Below, in pieces: positions 18,403-26,809 of a DNA stretch of 64,000 nt. The position numbers and the translations under genes are program-made. The notes under the pieces are model-generated. The model ran no database searches and had not been told where the DNA came from. It was given only the letters and a program-made list of their open reading frames with translations. How positions within the stretch are numbered: the first letter of the stretch is position 1; each line of letters opens with the position of its first letter. The stretch is taken from positions 434,001 to 498,000 of the forward strand of contig NZ_CP121252.1 in the NCBI RefSeq assembly GCF_029637705.1. Reading direction: 5' to 3'. The DNA is from Citricoccus muralis (lineage in GTDB: Bacteria > Actinomycetota > Actinomycetes > Actinomycetales > Micrococcaceae).

Positions 18403-18507
18403 TGCGTGAACCCGGACGCAGGACCATACCGGACTGACGAATCGGCCATCGCCGGACATTGGCAGGCAGTGAACAGCCGAACCCAAGCCCCGTCCCAGGT
18501 TCGATTC

Positions 18508-18590
18508 TTAGAGTAGGTACTACCTCTTCAAGGTGTGAGTGATGAATAGACGGAGCCCCGGTGGTCGATCGACCACCGGGGCTCCGTTCT
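18508..18590 (+). repeat. TAGRST-box hairpin repeat, copy 4
   Basis: TAGAGT (18509-18514) is followed by ACTACCTCTTCAAGGTGTGA and GTGATGA to 18545. A perfect 17-bp stem (18550-18566 with 18571-18587) closes a GATC loop. The hairpin sits 21 bases past the stop of the leftward CoA-binding gene, so it may also terminate the metY operon from the other side. Confidence 0.8.
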
Positions 18591-18608
18591 TGTCCTCACG
18601 TGGTTCGG

Positions 18609-19124
18609 TCAGCGGTCCAGCTGCTGGCGCTTTGAGGAGATGACGCCGGTGTTGAATCCGGCGAGGTTGAGACCACCGTGGAACCGAGCGTGCTCGATCT
18701 TCACGCAGCGGTCCATCACGATGTCCATGTCGTAGCTCTCGGCCAGATGGGCGGCGTCCTCGTTCCAGATGCCCAGCTGCAGCCACACGGTCTTGGCACC
18801 GACGGCGTGGGATTCTTCCACGATGCCGGGGGTGTCTTCGGCTTTGCGGAACACCTCCACCAGGTCTGGCACGACCGGCAGATCCGCCAGTGAGGGGTAC
18901 ACCTGGTGGCCCAGGATCGTTCCGCCCTTCTCGGCCAGAATCGGATTGATGAAGTACACGTCGTAGGTGGTGGAACTCAGCAGGTAGGTAGCTACGAAGT
19001 ACGAGGCGCGGGCCGGCTTGTCCGAGGCGCCCACGATGGCGATGGACTTCGTGCGGCGCAGGATGTCCAGTCGTTGCGGGGCGGACGGGCCGGTCCAGGT
19101 GCGGTCGGGAATCGCGGTGCTCAT
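18609..19124 (-). CDS. CoA-binding domain protein (YccU-like)
   Basis: The 171-residue protein is a single Rossmann-type CoA_binding domain. Near the N-terminus it has KSIAIVGASDKPARASYFVA, a glycine-rich nucleotide-binding loop, then YDVYFINP and a late VMDRCVKIEH segment with the conserved Cys found in the family. The biochemical role of these proteins is not established. ATG 19124 overlaps the metY stop as ATGA, so translation is coupled to metY; the frame is open further upstream inside metY. A hairpin of repeat copy 4 lies just past its stop. Confidence 0.85.
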   Translation of the reverse strand: MSTAIPDRTWTGPSAPQRLDILRRTKSIAIVGASDKPARASYFVATYLLSSTTYDVYFINPILAEKGGTILGHQVYPSLADLPVVPDLVEVFRKAEDTPGIVEESHAVGAKTVWLQLGIWNEDAAHLAESYDMDIVMDRCVKIEHARFHGGLNLAGFNTGVISSKRQQLDR

Positions 19125-20446
19125 GCGGAGACCTCCTCGTCGTCGTGGGTGGAAGCGTCGGCGTTCACGGCAGCGGTGAGGGCCTGGTCGAGATCCCACA
19201 GGATGTCCTCGACGTCCTCGATGCCCACCGAAATGCGGATCATGTCCTCGGGGATGCCGGCCTGCTCGAGCTGTTCTGCGGTGAGCTGCTGGTGTGTGGT
19301 GGATCCCGGGTGCAGCACCAGGGTCTTGGCATCGCCGATGTTGGCCAGGTGGCTAGCCAGCTGCAGGTTCGCGATGAACTCTTCGCCGGCAGCGCGGCCG
19401 CCCTTCACCCCGAAGCTGAACACGGAGCCCACGCCCAGCGGCAGCAGTTCTTTGCCGCGCTCGTGGAACGGGCTGGAGGGCAGCCCGGCGTAGTTGACGT
19501 AGGCCACGCGCTCGTCGGCCTCGAGCCATTCGGCAACACGCTGGGCGTTGGCCAGGTGGGCGTCCATGCGCTGGGCGAGGGTCTCGATGCCGATCATCAG
19601 CTGGAACGCCGACTGCGGTGCCAGCGACGGGCCGAAGTCGCGCAGCTGCTCGGAGCGCAGCTTGGTGAGGAAGCCGTACTCGCCGAAGTTGCCCCACCAG
19701 GACACGCCACCGTAGGAGGGCACCGGTTCCGTCATGGCCGGGAACTTGCCGTTGTCCCAGGGGAACAGGCCCGACTCGACGACGACGCCGCCCAGGGTGG
19801 TGCCGTGGCCGCCCAGGAACTTGGTGGCGGAATGGATGATGATGTCTGCGCCGTGCTCGAAGGGGCGGATCAGGTACGGCGGGGTCAGGGTGGAGTCCAC
19901 GATCAGCGGCACTCCGGCGGCGTGCGCGACGTCAGCCAGCCCGCGCAGGTCCACGATGTCGCCTTTGGGGTTGGACACGATCTCGGTGTACACCGCCTTG
20001 GTGTTCTCCTGAATGGCTGCTTCGAAGTCAGCGGCTTCGGTGGAGTTGACGAAGGTGGTCTCGATGCCGAAGCGGCGCAGGGAGACATCCAGCTGCGTGA
20101 CGGTACCGCCGTACAGCTGGGAGGAGGCCACGATGTGGTCCCCGGCGCCGGCGAGGGCGGCGAAGGTGACGAATTCGGCGGCCATGCCGGAAGCGGTGGC
20201 GACCGCGCCGATCCCGCCCTCCAGAGACGCCATGCGCTCCTCGAAGGCTGCCACTGTCGGGTTGCCGATGCGGGAGTAGATGTTGCCGTACTTCTGCAGG
20301 GCGAACAGGTTGGCGGCGTCGTCGGCCGACTCAAAAACGTAGGAGGTGGTCTGGTGAACCGGGACGGCGCGCGAACCGTGGACGGCGTCGGGGACGGCCC
20401 CGGCGTGGAGTGCTCGCGTGCGGAAACCGAACTGGTGCTCTGCCAT
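19121..20446 (-). CDS. metY: O-acetylhomoserine sulfhydrylase family PLP enzyme
   Basis: The 441-residue enzyme belongs to the Cys/Met-metabolism PLP family. It matches MetY from FGFRTRALHAGAVPD through VHQTTSYVF to the end. The PLP lysine is in IHSATKFLGGHGTTLGG. MetY makes homocysteine from O-acetylhomoserine and sulfide in the cytosol. ATG 20446 has a GGAAGGA site at a proper distance. It heads a two-gene operon with the CoA-binding protein (ATGA overlap). The 164-base gap to the divergent SLC13 gene shows no SAM-riboswitch core. A related gamma-lyase activity cannot be excluded. Confidence 0.9.
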   Translation of the reverse strand: MAEHQFGFRTRALHAGAVPDAVHGSRAVPVHQTTSYVFESADDAANLFALQKYGNIYSRIGNPTVAAFEERMASLEGGIGAVATASGMAAEFVTFAALAGAGDHIVASSQLYGGTVTQLDVSLRRFGIETTFVNSTEAADFEAAIQENTKAVYTEIVSNPKGDIVDLRGLADVAHAAGVPLIVDSTLTPPYLIRPFEHGADIIIHSATKFLGGHGTTLGGVVVESGLFPWDNGKFPAMTEPVPSYGGVSWWGNFGEYGFLTKLRSEQLRDFGPSLAPQSAFQLMIGIETLAQRMDAHLANAQRVAEWLEADERVAYVNYAGLPSSPFHERGKELLPLGVGSVFSFGVKGGRAAGEEFIANLQLASHLANIGDAKTLVLHPGSTTHQQLTAEQLEQAGIPEDMIRISVGIEDVEDILWDLDQALTAAVNADASTHDDEEVSA

Positions 20447-20610
20447 GTGGATCCTTCCGTGGGGTGATCTCCTCCCATTGTTCACGACGTCGGCCATTCC
20501 CGCACTCGAACATGACGGCAGGAGTCGCCCGGAGGACACGGGTGAGCGTTCGGGTACCGACCTGGGTAGGCTCGAAGGGTTTTCGCGCATCCAGACCGAA
20601 GGGGACACCC

Positions 20611-22146
20611 ATGAGGGCCACTGACCTGCACGATCTTTCGGAGGGCCAGCTCGACGCCGGCCCCGGACAGCGGGCGCGCACCGTGCGCTTCACCGGGCTG
20701 GCCCTAGGCCTGGCCTTGGCGGTGCTCAGCGGGCTGGCCCTGCCGGAATCCCTGGAGCTCGACGCGCGTGTGACCGCCAGCGTCGTCGTGCTGATGGGCA
20801 CCTGGTGGGTGACCGAAGCGGTGCCGCTGCCGGTGACCGCCCTGGTGCCGCTGGTGGCGTTTCCGATGTTCGGGGTGTCCGCGATGGAAGAGGTGGCTGG
20901 CTCCTATGCGAACCAGATCATCTTCCTGTTCCTGGGCGGATTCCTGTTGGCGCTGGGGATTCAGCGCTGGAACCTGCACCGGCGCATCGCGTTGCTGATC
21001 GTGCTGGCGGTGGGCACCCGGCCCACTCGGATGATCGCCGGGCTGATGATCGCCACCGCCGTGCTGGGCATGTGGGTGTCCAATACCGCCACCGCGCTGA
21101 TGATGGTGCCGCTGGGCACCTCGCTCGTGGCACTCGTGGAGCAGGAAGCGCGGCGGGGCAGGGGAGCAGACACCGACGGCACCGCCGACAACGCCGCGGC
21201 GGATCAGCGCAAGCACTCCAGGTTCGGCATCGGATTGATGCTGGCGATTGCCTATTCGGCCACCTTCAGCGCCTTCGGCACGATCATCGCTTCTCCGGGC
21301 AACATCTTCGTCGTCGGGTATATTCGCGACACGCTGGGCTACGAGGTCACCTTCCTGCAGTGGATGCTGTTCGGGATGCCGCTGCTGGTGGTGTTCCTGT
21401 TCCTCGGCTGGCTGGTCATCGCGAAGTGGCTGTGGCGGCCGGAGGTGGACGATCTGCCCGGCGGGCGCGAACTCTTCGCCCGCGAGCTGGCGAAGCTGGG
21501 CCGGATGAGCGCCGGCGAGGTGGGGATCAGCGTGGTCTTCGCGATGACGGCTCTGGCCTGGATCCTGGTGCCGGTGCTGTTCGAGGAGCCGTGGGCCACC
21601 GACGCGGTGATCGCGATGATGGGCGGGATGACGACGTTCCTCATCCCCGCGTCGCCCCGGCGCGGAGTGATGCTGATGAACTGGGACACCGGGCTGCGCA
21701 CCCCTTGGGGAGTGCTGATCCTCTTCGGCGGCGGTCTGGCGCTCTCGGCTCAGGTCACCGGCTCCGGGCTGGCCGATTGGATCGGGGAATCCCTCGGCGT
21801 GCTCGGCGGGATGCCCGTGTGGGTGCTGGCCCCGATCGTGGTGATTCTGGTGCTGATCTTCACCGAGTTCACCTCATCGATGGCCACCATCGCCACCTTC
21901 GTGCCGCTGGTCTCTGGTGTGGCGGCGGGATTGGGCCACGACCCGGTGATCTTCGCGATCATGGTCACCCAGGCCTGCCAGTGCGCGTTCATGCTCCCGG
22001 TGGCCTCGGCGCCGAACGCGATCGTCTTCGCGACCGGGTCGATGGAGATCCGTGACATGGTGCGCACCGGGCTCTGGATGAACGCGGTGGGGTTCGTGCT
22101 GGTGACCCTGTTGGCCCTGTGGGGATTGCCGTTGGTGCTGGGCTAG
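20611..22146 (+). CDS. SLC13/DASS-family carboxylate transporter
   Basis: The 511-residue inner-membrane protein has about 12 hydrophobic segments. Typical SLC13 features are TWWVTEAVPLPVTALVPLV near the N-terminus, WVSNTATALMMVPLG (first SNT motif), EFTSSMATIATFVPL and PVASAPNAIVFATG (second half). It should carry di- or tricarboxylates with Na+ or H+. ATG 20611 follows AAGGGGA by 7 bases; longer frames starting near 20410 overlap the metY start and are unlikely. A hairpin terminator follows at 22185-22221. It is a paralogue of the truncated gene at the window start. Confidence 0.9.
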   Translation: MRATDLHDLSEGQLDAGPGQRARTVRFTGLALGLALAVLSGLALPESLELDARVTASVVVLMGTWWVTEAVPLPVTALVPLVAFPMFGVSAMEEVAGSYANQIIFLFLGGFLLALGIQRWNLHRRIALLIVLAVGTRPTRMIAGLMIATAVLGMWVSNTATALMMVPLGTSLVALVEQEARRGRGADTDGTADNAAADQRKHSRFGIGLMLAIAYSATFSAFGTIIASPGNIFVVGYIRDTLGYEVTFLQWMLFGMPLLVVFLFLGWLVIAKWLWRPEVDDLPGGRELFARELAKLGRMSAGEVGISVVFAMTALAWILVPVLFEEPWATDAVIAMMGGMTTFLIPASPRRGVMLMNWDTGLRTPWGVLILFGGGLALSAQVTGSGLADWIGESLGVLGGMPVWVLAPIVVILVLIFTEFTSSMATIATFVPLVSGVAAGLGHDPVIFAIMVTQACQCAFMLPVASAPNAIVFATGSMEIRDMVRTGLWMNAVGFVLVTLLALWGLPLVLG

Positions 22147-22184
22147 CTGATTCTTCGTCGGGACGTCGAGGGGTCGTGGATATG

Positions 22185-22221
22185 CCAGAGGCCCGGTCGG
22201 TGAAAACCGCCGGACCTCTGG
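22185..22221 (+). terminator. hairpin terminator after SLC13 gene
   Basis: CCAGAGGCCCGGTCGGT pairs with ACCGCCGGACCTCTGG around a GAAA loop, with small mismatches, followed by TAAAAATCT. It lies 38 bases after the transporter stop. Confidence 0.75.
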
Positions 22222-22308
22222 TAAAAATCTAACAGGGAGACCTGCCCCTGCTTTCACCCTCAAGTATACGCGGAATCTGCGAGCAGGTCGATTGAGCGGA
22301 GACGGCTG

Positions 22309-22989
22309 TTGTACGACACTCTTGAACCACACCTCACCGCAATGCGACTCACGCCTTATCTGGCTGCTGAGAAGGGCCACCGTAAGAACGCAATCCGCCT
22401 CTACCAGTGGAACATTGAATTATCTGGTGCGGTGTATCAGGCGTTGCACGTTGTGGAGGTTGTGCTCCGCAACGCTATCGATGAGCAGTTATGCCGTTGG
22501 AACGCCACTCAAATCAATTCTCGAACTGGATCACCATTACGTTCCGAATGGCTTCTTGACCCGGCCCCACTATTGACAAGACTCGTTCGCGCGAAAGAAC
22601 TTGATGTTTCCCGGAGGCGCGCTGAACAAGCTGTTCGCCAGCAAAAGCGCCCTGTAGCTCATGCTGACTTACTGGCGCAGTTGTCGTTCGGAACATGGCG
22701 CTTTCTCTTGCCTGACAAAGACGCCGGGCGCAAGCTGCTTTGGGAAGAAGCAACCAAAGACGCGTTTCCGTACTTGGAGCGGAGCCCCGCTGAACTCGTG
22801 AAGTCCATTGACGGTATCTATAGACTCCGGAACCGAGTCGCGCATCTTGAACCGCTTCTTAACAAGGGCAATGTTCGCAAACAGTTCGAGAACATGCGAA
22901 CGGTACTCAGAGAAATCGATCCGGACGTTGAAAAATGGTTCGTGAGCATTCAGAAAGTGACCACGGAACTGCGGAACAGCCCGCGTTAG
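22309..22989 (+). CDS. Abi-like protein with HEPN motif
   Basis: The 226-residue protein resembles Abi-family (AbiD/F-like) abortive-infection proteins. After a helical N-terminus (YQWNIELSGAVYQALHVVEV, then VLRNAIDEQL) it has FGTWRFLL and, at residues 174-179, RNRVAH. This is a perfect RNxxxH HEPN ribonuclease motif. The start is TTG with GGAG 7 bases upstream; ATG 22342 is an alternative. Codon use is less GC-biased than in the neighbours, suggesting acquisition. It is a single gene and overlaps the end of the convergent transporter by four bases. A role in phage defence is inference from the family. Confidence 0.75.
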   Translation: MYDTLEPHLTAMRLTPYLAAEKGHRKNAIRLYQWNIELSGAVYQALHVVEVVLRNAIDEQLCRWNATQINSRTGSPLRSEWLLDPAPLLTRLVRAKELDVSRRRAEQAVRQQKRPVAHADLLAQLSFGTWRFLLPDKDAGRKLLWEEATKDAFPYLERSPAELVKSIDGIYRLRNRVAHLEPLLNKGNVRKQFENMRTVLREIDPDVEKWFVSIQKVTTELRNSPR

Positions 22990-24011
22990 CTCTGCACGGT
23001 GGGCTGCTGCGCTGCCGCCTTTTCCTGGCGGGCGGAGCGGGCGCGGAAGAACAGCGCCAATAAACCGCCGGAGATGTTGTGCCACACGCTGAACACCGCG
23101 GCCGGTAGGGCCGCCACCGGGCTGAAGTGTGCGGCGGCCAGCGTGGCGGCGAGACCGGAGTTCTGCATGCCGACCTCCACCGCCGTCGTGCGTGCCACCC
23201 GCTCCGGGTAGCGGAACAGCCGGGCCGCGACGTAGCCGAGCATGTAGCCGAAAGCGTTGTGCAGCACCACGACGAGCAGCACCAGCAGCCCGGCTTCCAC
23301 GATGCTGTCCGCCGAGCCGGAGACGACAGCCACCACCACGTAGGAAATGCCCAGCACGGACACCCACGGTAGCGCTGGCAGCACCCGGGCAACCCAGGAG
23401 CGCAGCAGCCAGCGCACCAGCAGTCCCGCCACGATCGGGATGAGCACCATCTGCACGATGGACATCGCCATCGCCCCGGCGTCCACCGGCAGCAGCGTTC
23501 CGGCCAGCCACAGGGTCAGCAGCGGGGTGAAGATTGGGGCCAGCAGCGTCGAGACCGAGGTCATGGTCACCGACAGCGCCACGTCGCCCTTGGCGAGATA
23601 GGTGATGACGTTCGACGACGTGCCGCCCGGGGCGCAGCCCACCAGAATGACACCGATGGCCAGCTCGGCCGGCAGCTGGAACACGAAGACCAGGGCCACC
23701 GCGATGCTGGGCATGATCACGTACTGGGCCACCACGCCGAGCAGCACGGGCAGCGGTCGCTTGGCCACCAGGGCGAAATCGGGCAGGGTCAGGGTGATCC
23801 CCATGGCGAACATGATGATCCCCAGTGCCACCGAGGTGTACTGGGCCAGCGGCGCGGTCTGGGCCGGGAAGAGGAAACCGATGAGGAACGCGACGATGAT
23901 GATCGCCGGGAACAGGGTGACCGCAATGCGTGCGGAACGGTCTTCGCCGTCGCGCGATGCCGGTGGGGCCGGGGCGCCGGTATCGGTGCTGGGTGGAACC
24001 GGGTGCGTCAT
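22986..24011 (-). CDS. bile acid:sodium symporter family (BASS) transporter
   Basis: The 341-residue membrane protein matches the BASS family. It has about ten hydrophobic segments, the conserved VGCAPGGTSSNVITYLAKGD (crossover region with the substrate and Na+ site) and an EVGMQNSGLAATLA segment. The N-terminal 30 residues are polar and Pro-rich. Bacterial relatives carry organic acids such as pyruvate, pantoate or glycolate; the substrate here is unknown. The 3' end overlaps the Abi gene by four bases. It is followed upstream by the leftward D-lactate dehydrogenase gene, 126 bases away, so the two could belong to one lactate-related unit. Confidence 0.9.
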   Translation of the reverse strand: MTHPVPPSTDTGAPAPPASRDGEDRSARIAVTLFPAIIIVAFLIGFLFPAQTAPLAQYTSVALGIIMFAMGITLTLPDFALVAKRPLPVLLGVVAQYVIMPSIAVALVFVFQLPAELAIGVILVGCAPGGTSSNVITYLAKGDVALSVTMTSVSTLLAPIFTPLLTLWLAGTLLPVDAGAMAMSIVQMVLIPIVAGLLVRWLLRSWVARVLPALPWVSVLGISYVVVAVVSGSADSIVEAGLLVLLVVVLHNAFGYMLGYVAARLFRYPERVARTTAVEVGMQNSGLAATLAAAHFSPVAALPAAVFSVWHNISGGLLALFFRARSARQEKAAAQQPTVQS

Positions 24012-24137
24012 CGTCTCTCCTTGAGCGTCTGCAGGTGTGATGAGTGCATACTCTCAGATCAGCGCGTCATGGTCCGGTGATCCACGTAACGTGATGTCCC
24101 CGTCCATTGCCGATTTCACCGGACCTGGCTACCGATT

Positions 24138-25850
24138 TCACCGGGCCCAGTCGCGGTGCGGCGAGGTACCGCCGAGGCCCGGATTGAACGTGTTGGTCGG
24201 GTCGAGGGCGCGGAAATGCTCCTCCAGCTCCGAGGGCAACTCGTAGAGACGCCCGTAGTTGTGCTCGGCCGGGATCGCCGCCCCACGGGCCTCGAGCAGC
24301 GCCGTCATCTGCTTCTTCAACGCCACCGGGTCCACACCCTTCTTCGCCACGTGATCCTGGTGTAGCACGTGGCAGAAGAAGTGCCCGTAATAGGAGCTCA
24401 CCGACAGCTGGTCGGCGATCTCGGCGGGCAGGACCTCCAGCCAGTCTTCGTCGTCGCGACGCAGGGCGACGTCGAAGGTGATCATGTCGGAGGAGCGCTT
24501 GCGATTCAGATTGAAGTACCGGGTCATGGCGCTGGCGGCACCGAAACGCAACAACATCGCTGACTGGGCCTCATCGGGAGTGCACTCGAAGAATGCGCCC
24601 AGATTTTCGGCATCGTGGAAGAAGCTGCTGAGGAGCTCGGTCGTCGCCTCGCGATCCGAACCGCTGACCACCATCACCAGGTGGTGCTCAAAGCGTTCGC
24701 GATACTCGAGCAGTCGCTGGGGCAGCTGCTGAGGCAACAGAGCGAAAGCCTTCTGGGCGATGGTGTCGGCGGTGGTGGGCCCGAAGAACGGCAGCTTGGC
24801 GAACACGCCGTTGGCCCAGCTCTTCAGCGCGAACAGGCGCCGCACCTGACGGCTGCTGGCGTGCTTCAGTCCCATGAATGTGTCTTTGCCGTACTCCGCG
24901 GCCAGGTCGAAGGCGCCGCGGCCCATGTATTCCCCGGAGATTGGCAGCTGATTCTCGGACGCCAGGATCTCGCGGCGCAGTCGTTCCAGCTCGGCAGGGC
25001 TGTTGGTTCCGATGTAGAAAGTGGCGGTGTTCTCCTCGCGCGGGAAGGTGCGGGTGCGCACGGCGAAAATCATGATCTTCCCAGCGCTGCCCGACGCCTC
25101 CTTGAGGAACGTGGGGTCCGCATTGAACCGGGCCGGGCTGGGCGCGATCTGCCGCACGTGATCGGCATAGCCGGTGGCGCGGGTGTCCTCTGGAGCGGGG
25201 GAAACGTCCTCCGGATCCCACCGTCCCTGCTGCAGGGCGTCCAGCAGCTCTTCGGGATCCTCGCTGAGAGTGATGCCGAGGTGATTGACCAACTCAAGCT
25301 CTCCCGCCTCGGTCACCCGGGCGTAGACGGCGTGTTCCGTGAACGCTGGCCCCTTGCGCACCTGGCTACCGCCGGAGTTGTTGGCGATGCCGCCCACCAC
25401 CGATGCGCCGATGGAGGTCGAGCCGATCACGGAGTGCGGCTCACGATGGTGCGGGGCCAGGGTCTGCTCGAGATCCATCAAGGTGGCCCCGGCCAGGCTC
25501 ACCGCCTCACGCGCGTCGTGGAGGAGGTGAATCCCGTTGATGCGCAGGGTGGAGAAGACGACGACGTCGCGATCGTCGCCTTGGTCTGCCGGACCGGAGC
25601 CGCCGGTGAGTCCGGTGTTGGCGGCCTGAGGGATGACGGCGAGGCCGTGCTCGACGCACACCTGCAGGGCGCGCCACATCTCGGTGAGGGTGCCGGGGCG
25701 CAGCACCGCGAGCACCCGACCGGAGCCGAACCGGTTGCCTTTCACGTAGGGGGCGGTGGCGCGCGGGGTGGTGAGCACGTGCGCGCGGCCCACGATCGTC
25801 CTGAAGGAGGCGACGGCTGGATGGGCTGGTGCGGGACGGGACGGGCTCAT
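24138..25850 (-). CDS. dld: quinone-dependent D-lactate dehydrogenase
   Basis: The 570-residue flavoprotein matches the Dld type (about 571 residues in E. coli). The FAD-binding half holds QAANTGLTGGSGP and GSTSIGASVVGGIANNSGGS. The C-terminal membrane-binding half holds SYYGHFFCHVLHQDH and ends HFRALDPTNTFNPGLGG. It oxidises D-lactate to pyruvate and passes electrons to the quinone pool at the inner face of the membrane. The start ATG 25850 gives a conventional N-terminus, though the ribosome site is weak. Its stop lies 126 bases from the downstream BASS transporter, which could import lactate or a related acid. Confidence 0.92.
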   Translation of the reverse strand: MSPSRPAPAHPAVASFRTIVGRAHVLTTPRATAPYVKGNRFGSGRVLAVLRPGTLTEMWRALQVCVEHGLAVIPQAANTGLTGGSGPADQGDDRDVVVFSTLRINGIHLLHDAREAVSLAGATLMDLEQTLAPHHREPHSVIGSTSIGASVVGGIANNSGGSQVRKGPAFTEHAVYARVTEAGELELVNHLGITLSEDPEELLDALQQGRWDPEDVSPAPEDTRATGYADHVRQIAPSPARFNADPTFLKEASGSAGKIMIFAVRTRTFPREENTATFYIGTNSPAELERLRREILASENQLPISGEYMGRGAFDLAAEYGKDTFMGLKHASSRQVRRLFALKSWANGVFAKLPFFGPTTADTIAQKAFALLPQQLPQRLLEYRERFEHHLVMVVSGSDREATTELLSSFFHDAENLGAFFECTPDEAQSAMLLRFGAASAMTRYFNLNRKRSSDMITFDVALRRDDEDWLEVLPAEIADQLSVSSYYGHFFCHVLHQDHVAKKGVDPVALKKQMTALLEARGAAIPAEHNYGRLYELPSELEEHFRALDPTNTFNPGLGGTSPHRDWAR

Positions 25851-25957
25851 GGTACTCCTGGGACCTCGGGGGTGTGTCTCCCACCGATTGTGCCCCGTTG
25901 GCGCTGGTGATGTCGATGGTCATGGTCGCCCTGATTTCGGGGTGATTAAATTGTGTT

Positions 25958-26229
25958 ATGACGCTGTAGCTGGAGTATGACGAGGCACTGCGGCACGCAG
26001 AGCATGCGCGATTGCGTCGCAGCCAGCCGGCCATCAGCTACCAGATTGCCCGAGAACGCACCGACGGGGCCCGCCTGAGCGAGCTCATCGCGGCGATGAT
26101 CGGCCCGCGTCAGACCTTGATCTACTGGTTCAACCGCCCGTCGACGCAGACATCTCCGACATCGTGAGCTACCGCGGACTGGACCTGCATCTCGACCAGG
26201 ACATTCTTCGAGACAAGGTCTTGGTTTGA
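25958..26229 (+). pseudogene. decayed antitoxin-like gene before hepT
   Basis: A possible ATG at 25958 is followed by ACG CTG and a TAG, then an open frame LEYDEALRHAEHARLRRSQP leading to LSELIAAMIGPRQTLIYWF. One frame away, the last 28 codons read VDADISDIVSYRGLD and end ILRDKVLV before TGA 26227. That tail matches the end of MNT-type nucleotidyltransferases (VDvvdL...IlrdgvvL). The catalytic core (GSxARG, DxD) is absent. The TGA overlaps the hepT ATG as TGATG, the arrangement expected of an antitoxin directly before its toxin. The identity of the first part is uncertain. Confidence 0.45.
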
Positions 26230-26585
26230 TGGAGGTCAGAGTGGTCAAAGAGCTTCTGCATATTCAGCGATGTTTGTCTGTATCGGCGTCGATGGTCGTT
26301 CACGGCAAGGCGGCTTACGACGAAGATCCAATCGCACAAGAAGCGGGGGAGTCAGTCATGATGAACATCGGTGAGGCCTTTACGACGCTTGTCGCGCTGG
26401 GTGCTACAGCACCTCCTGGGGTCCGTTGGAGTGACGCGGCCAAGAATCGCGAGAAGATCGCTCATCACTATTCCGTCATTGTTCGGGAACTGACGTGGCG
26501 CACGCTCGCTGAATCGCTTCCACGGTGGGAGAAGTCGCGGTCTCCACTTTTCGAGGAAGCTGGTCGAACTTTCGACGGAATCTGA
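26229..26585 (+). CDS. HepT-like HEPN ribonuclease (DUF86)
   Basis: The 118-residue protein matches the HepT/DUF86 toxin family. Helix 2 reads DPIAQEAGESVMMNIGEAF, and then comes the HEPN active-site motif RX4HXY as REKIAHHY (Arg74, His79, Tyr81), followed by RELTWRTLAESLPRW. HepT is the RNase toxin of the MntA-HepT system, in which MntA adenylylates the tyrosine of this motif. The usual Asn after the Arg is Glu here. ATG 26229 overlaps the remnant antitoxin stop. With no intact antitoxin seen, it may be inactive or silenced. Confidence 0.75.
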   Translation: MEVRVVKELLHIQRCLSVSASMVVHGKAAYDEDPIAQEAGESVMMNIGEAFTTLVALGATAPPGVRWSDAAKNREKIAHHYSVIVRELTWRTLAESLPRWEKSRSPLFEEAGRTFDGI

Positions 26586-26668
26586 CCTGGATGAATGACC
26601 AGGTTGGTGTGTGCATGGTGCGAAAGCACTGGTCAACGCCGTCGTGCAGGCACTAAGGTAGAGGATCG

Positions 26669-26764
26669 TAGACCCCGGGGTGCACCGATACTGGTGCTGA
26701 GAGTGCGGAGATGCCGCAGACCCGAATCCACCTGATCCAGTTCGTACTGGCGTAGGGAGTGGTC
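26669..26764 (+). ncRNA. TPP riboswitch (thi box)
   Basis: All core elements appear in order: GGGGTGC, GCTGAGAG, AGACCC, ACCTGATCCAG, and ACTGGCGTAGGGAG, closed by a GACC/GGTC P1 helix (26671-26674 with 26761-26764). The pyrimidine-binding TGAGA and the conserved CTGATC..GGGA thiamine-phosphate regions are intact. It lies about 45 bases before ykoF and should lower expression of the transporter operon when thiamine pyrophosphate is abundant. Confidence 0.93.
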
Positions 26765-26809
26765 CGTTAGCTCTATGTCAGAGTTCCGGTGGTCGGAAAG
26801 GTGCCCACC

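Larger units (their letters stand above)
17631..18608. other. intergenic region with three hairpin repeats and a coding remnant
   Basis: Nearly 1 kb without an intact gene. It contains repeat copies 2, 3 and 4 of the TAGRST-box element and, between copies 2 and 3, an open stretch broken by a TAG that looks like a decayed gene (17822-18217). The remaining pieces (18218-18320 and 18403-18507) show nothing recognisable. Confidence 0.65.

Noticed and set aside
18496-18512. GGTTCGATTC resembling a tRNA T-arm
   Set aside because: The flanking bases do not form a T-stem or an acceptor stem; the match is chance next to repeat copy 4.
19145-20467. 440-codon open frame antisense to metY
   Set aside because: It mirrors the metY frame in GC-rich DNA, has no ribosome site and Gly/Val/His-rich composition typical of shadow frames.
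20447-20610. SAM riboswitch upstream of metY
   Set aside because: On the - strand I could not find the conserved SAM-I, SAM-II or SAM-IV core segments.
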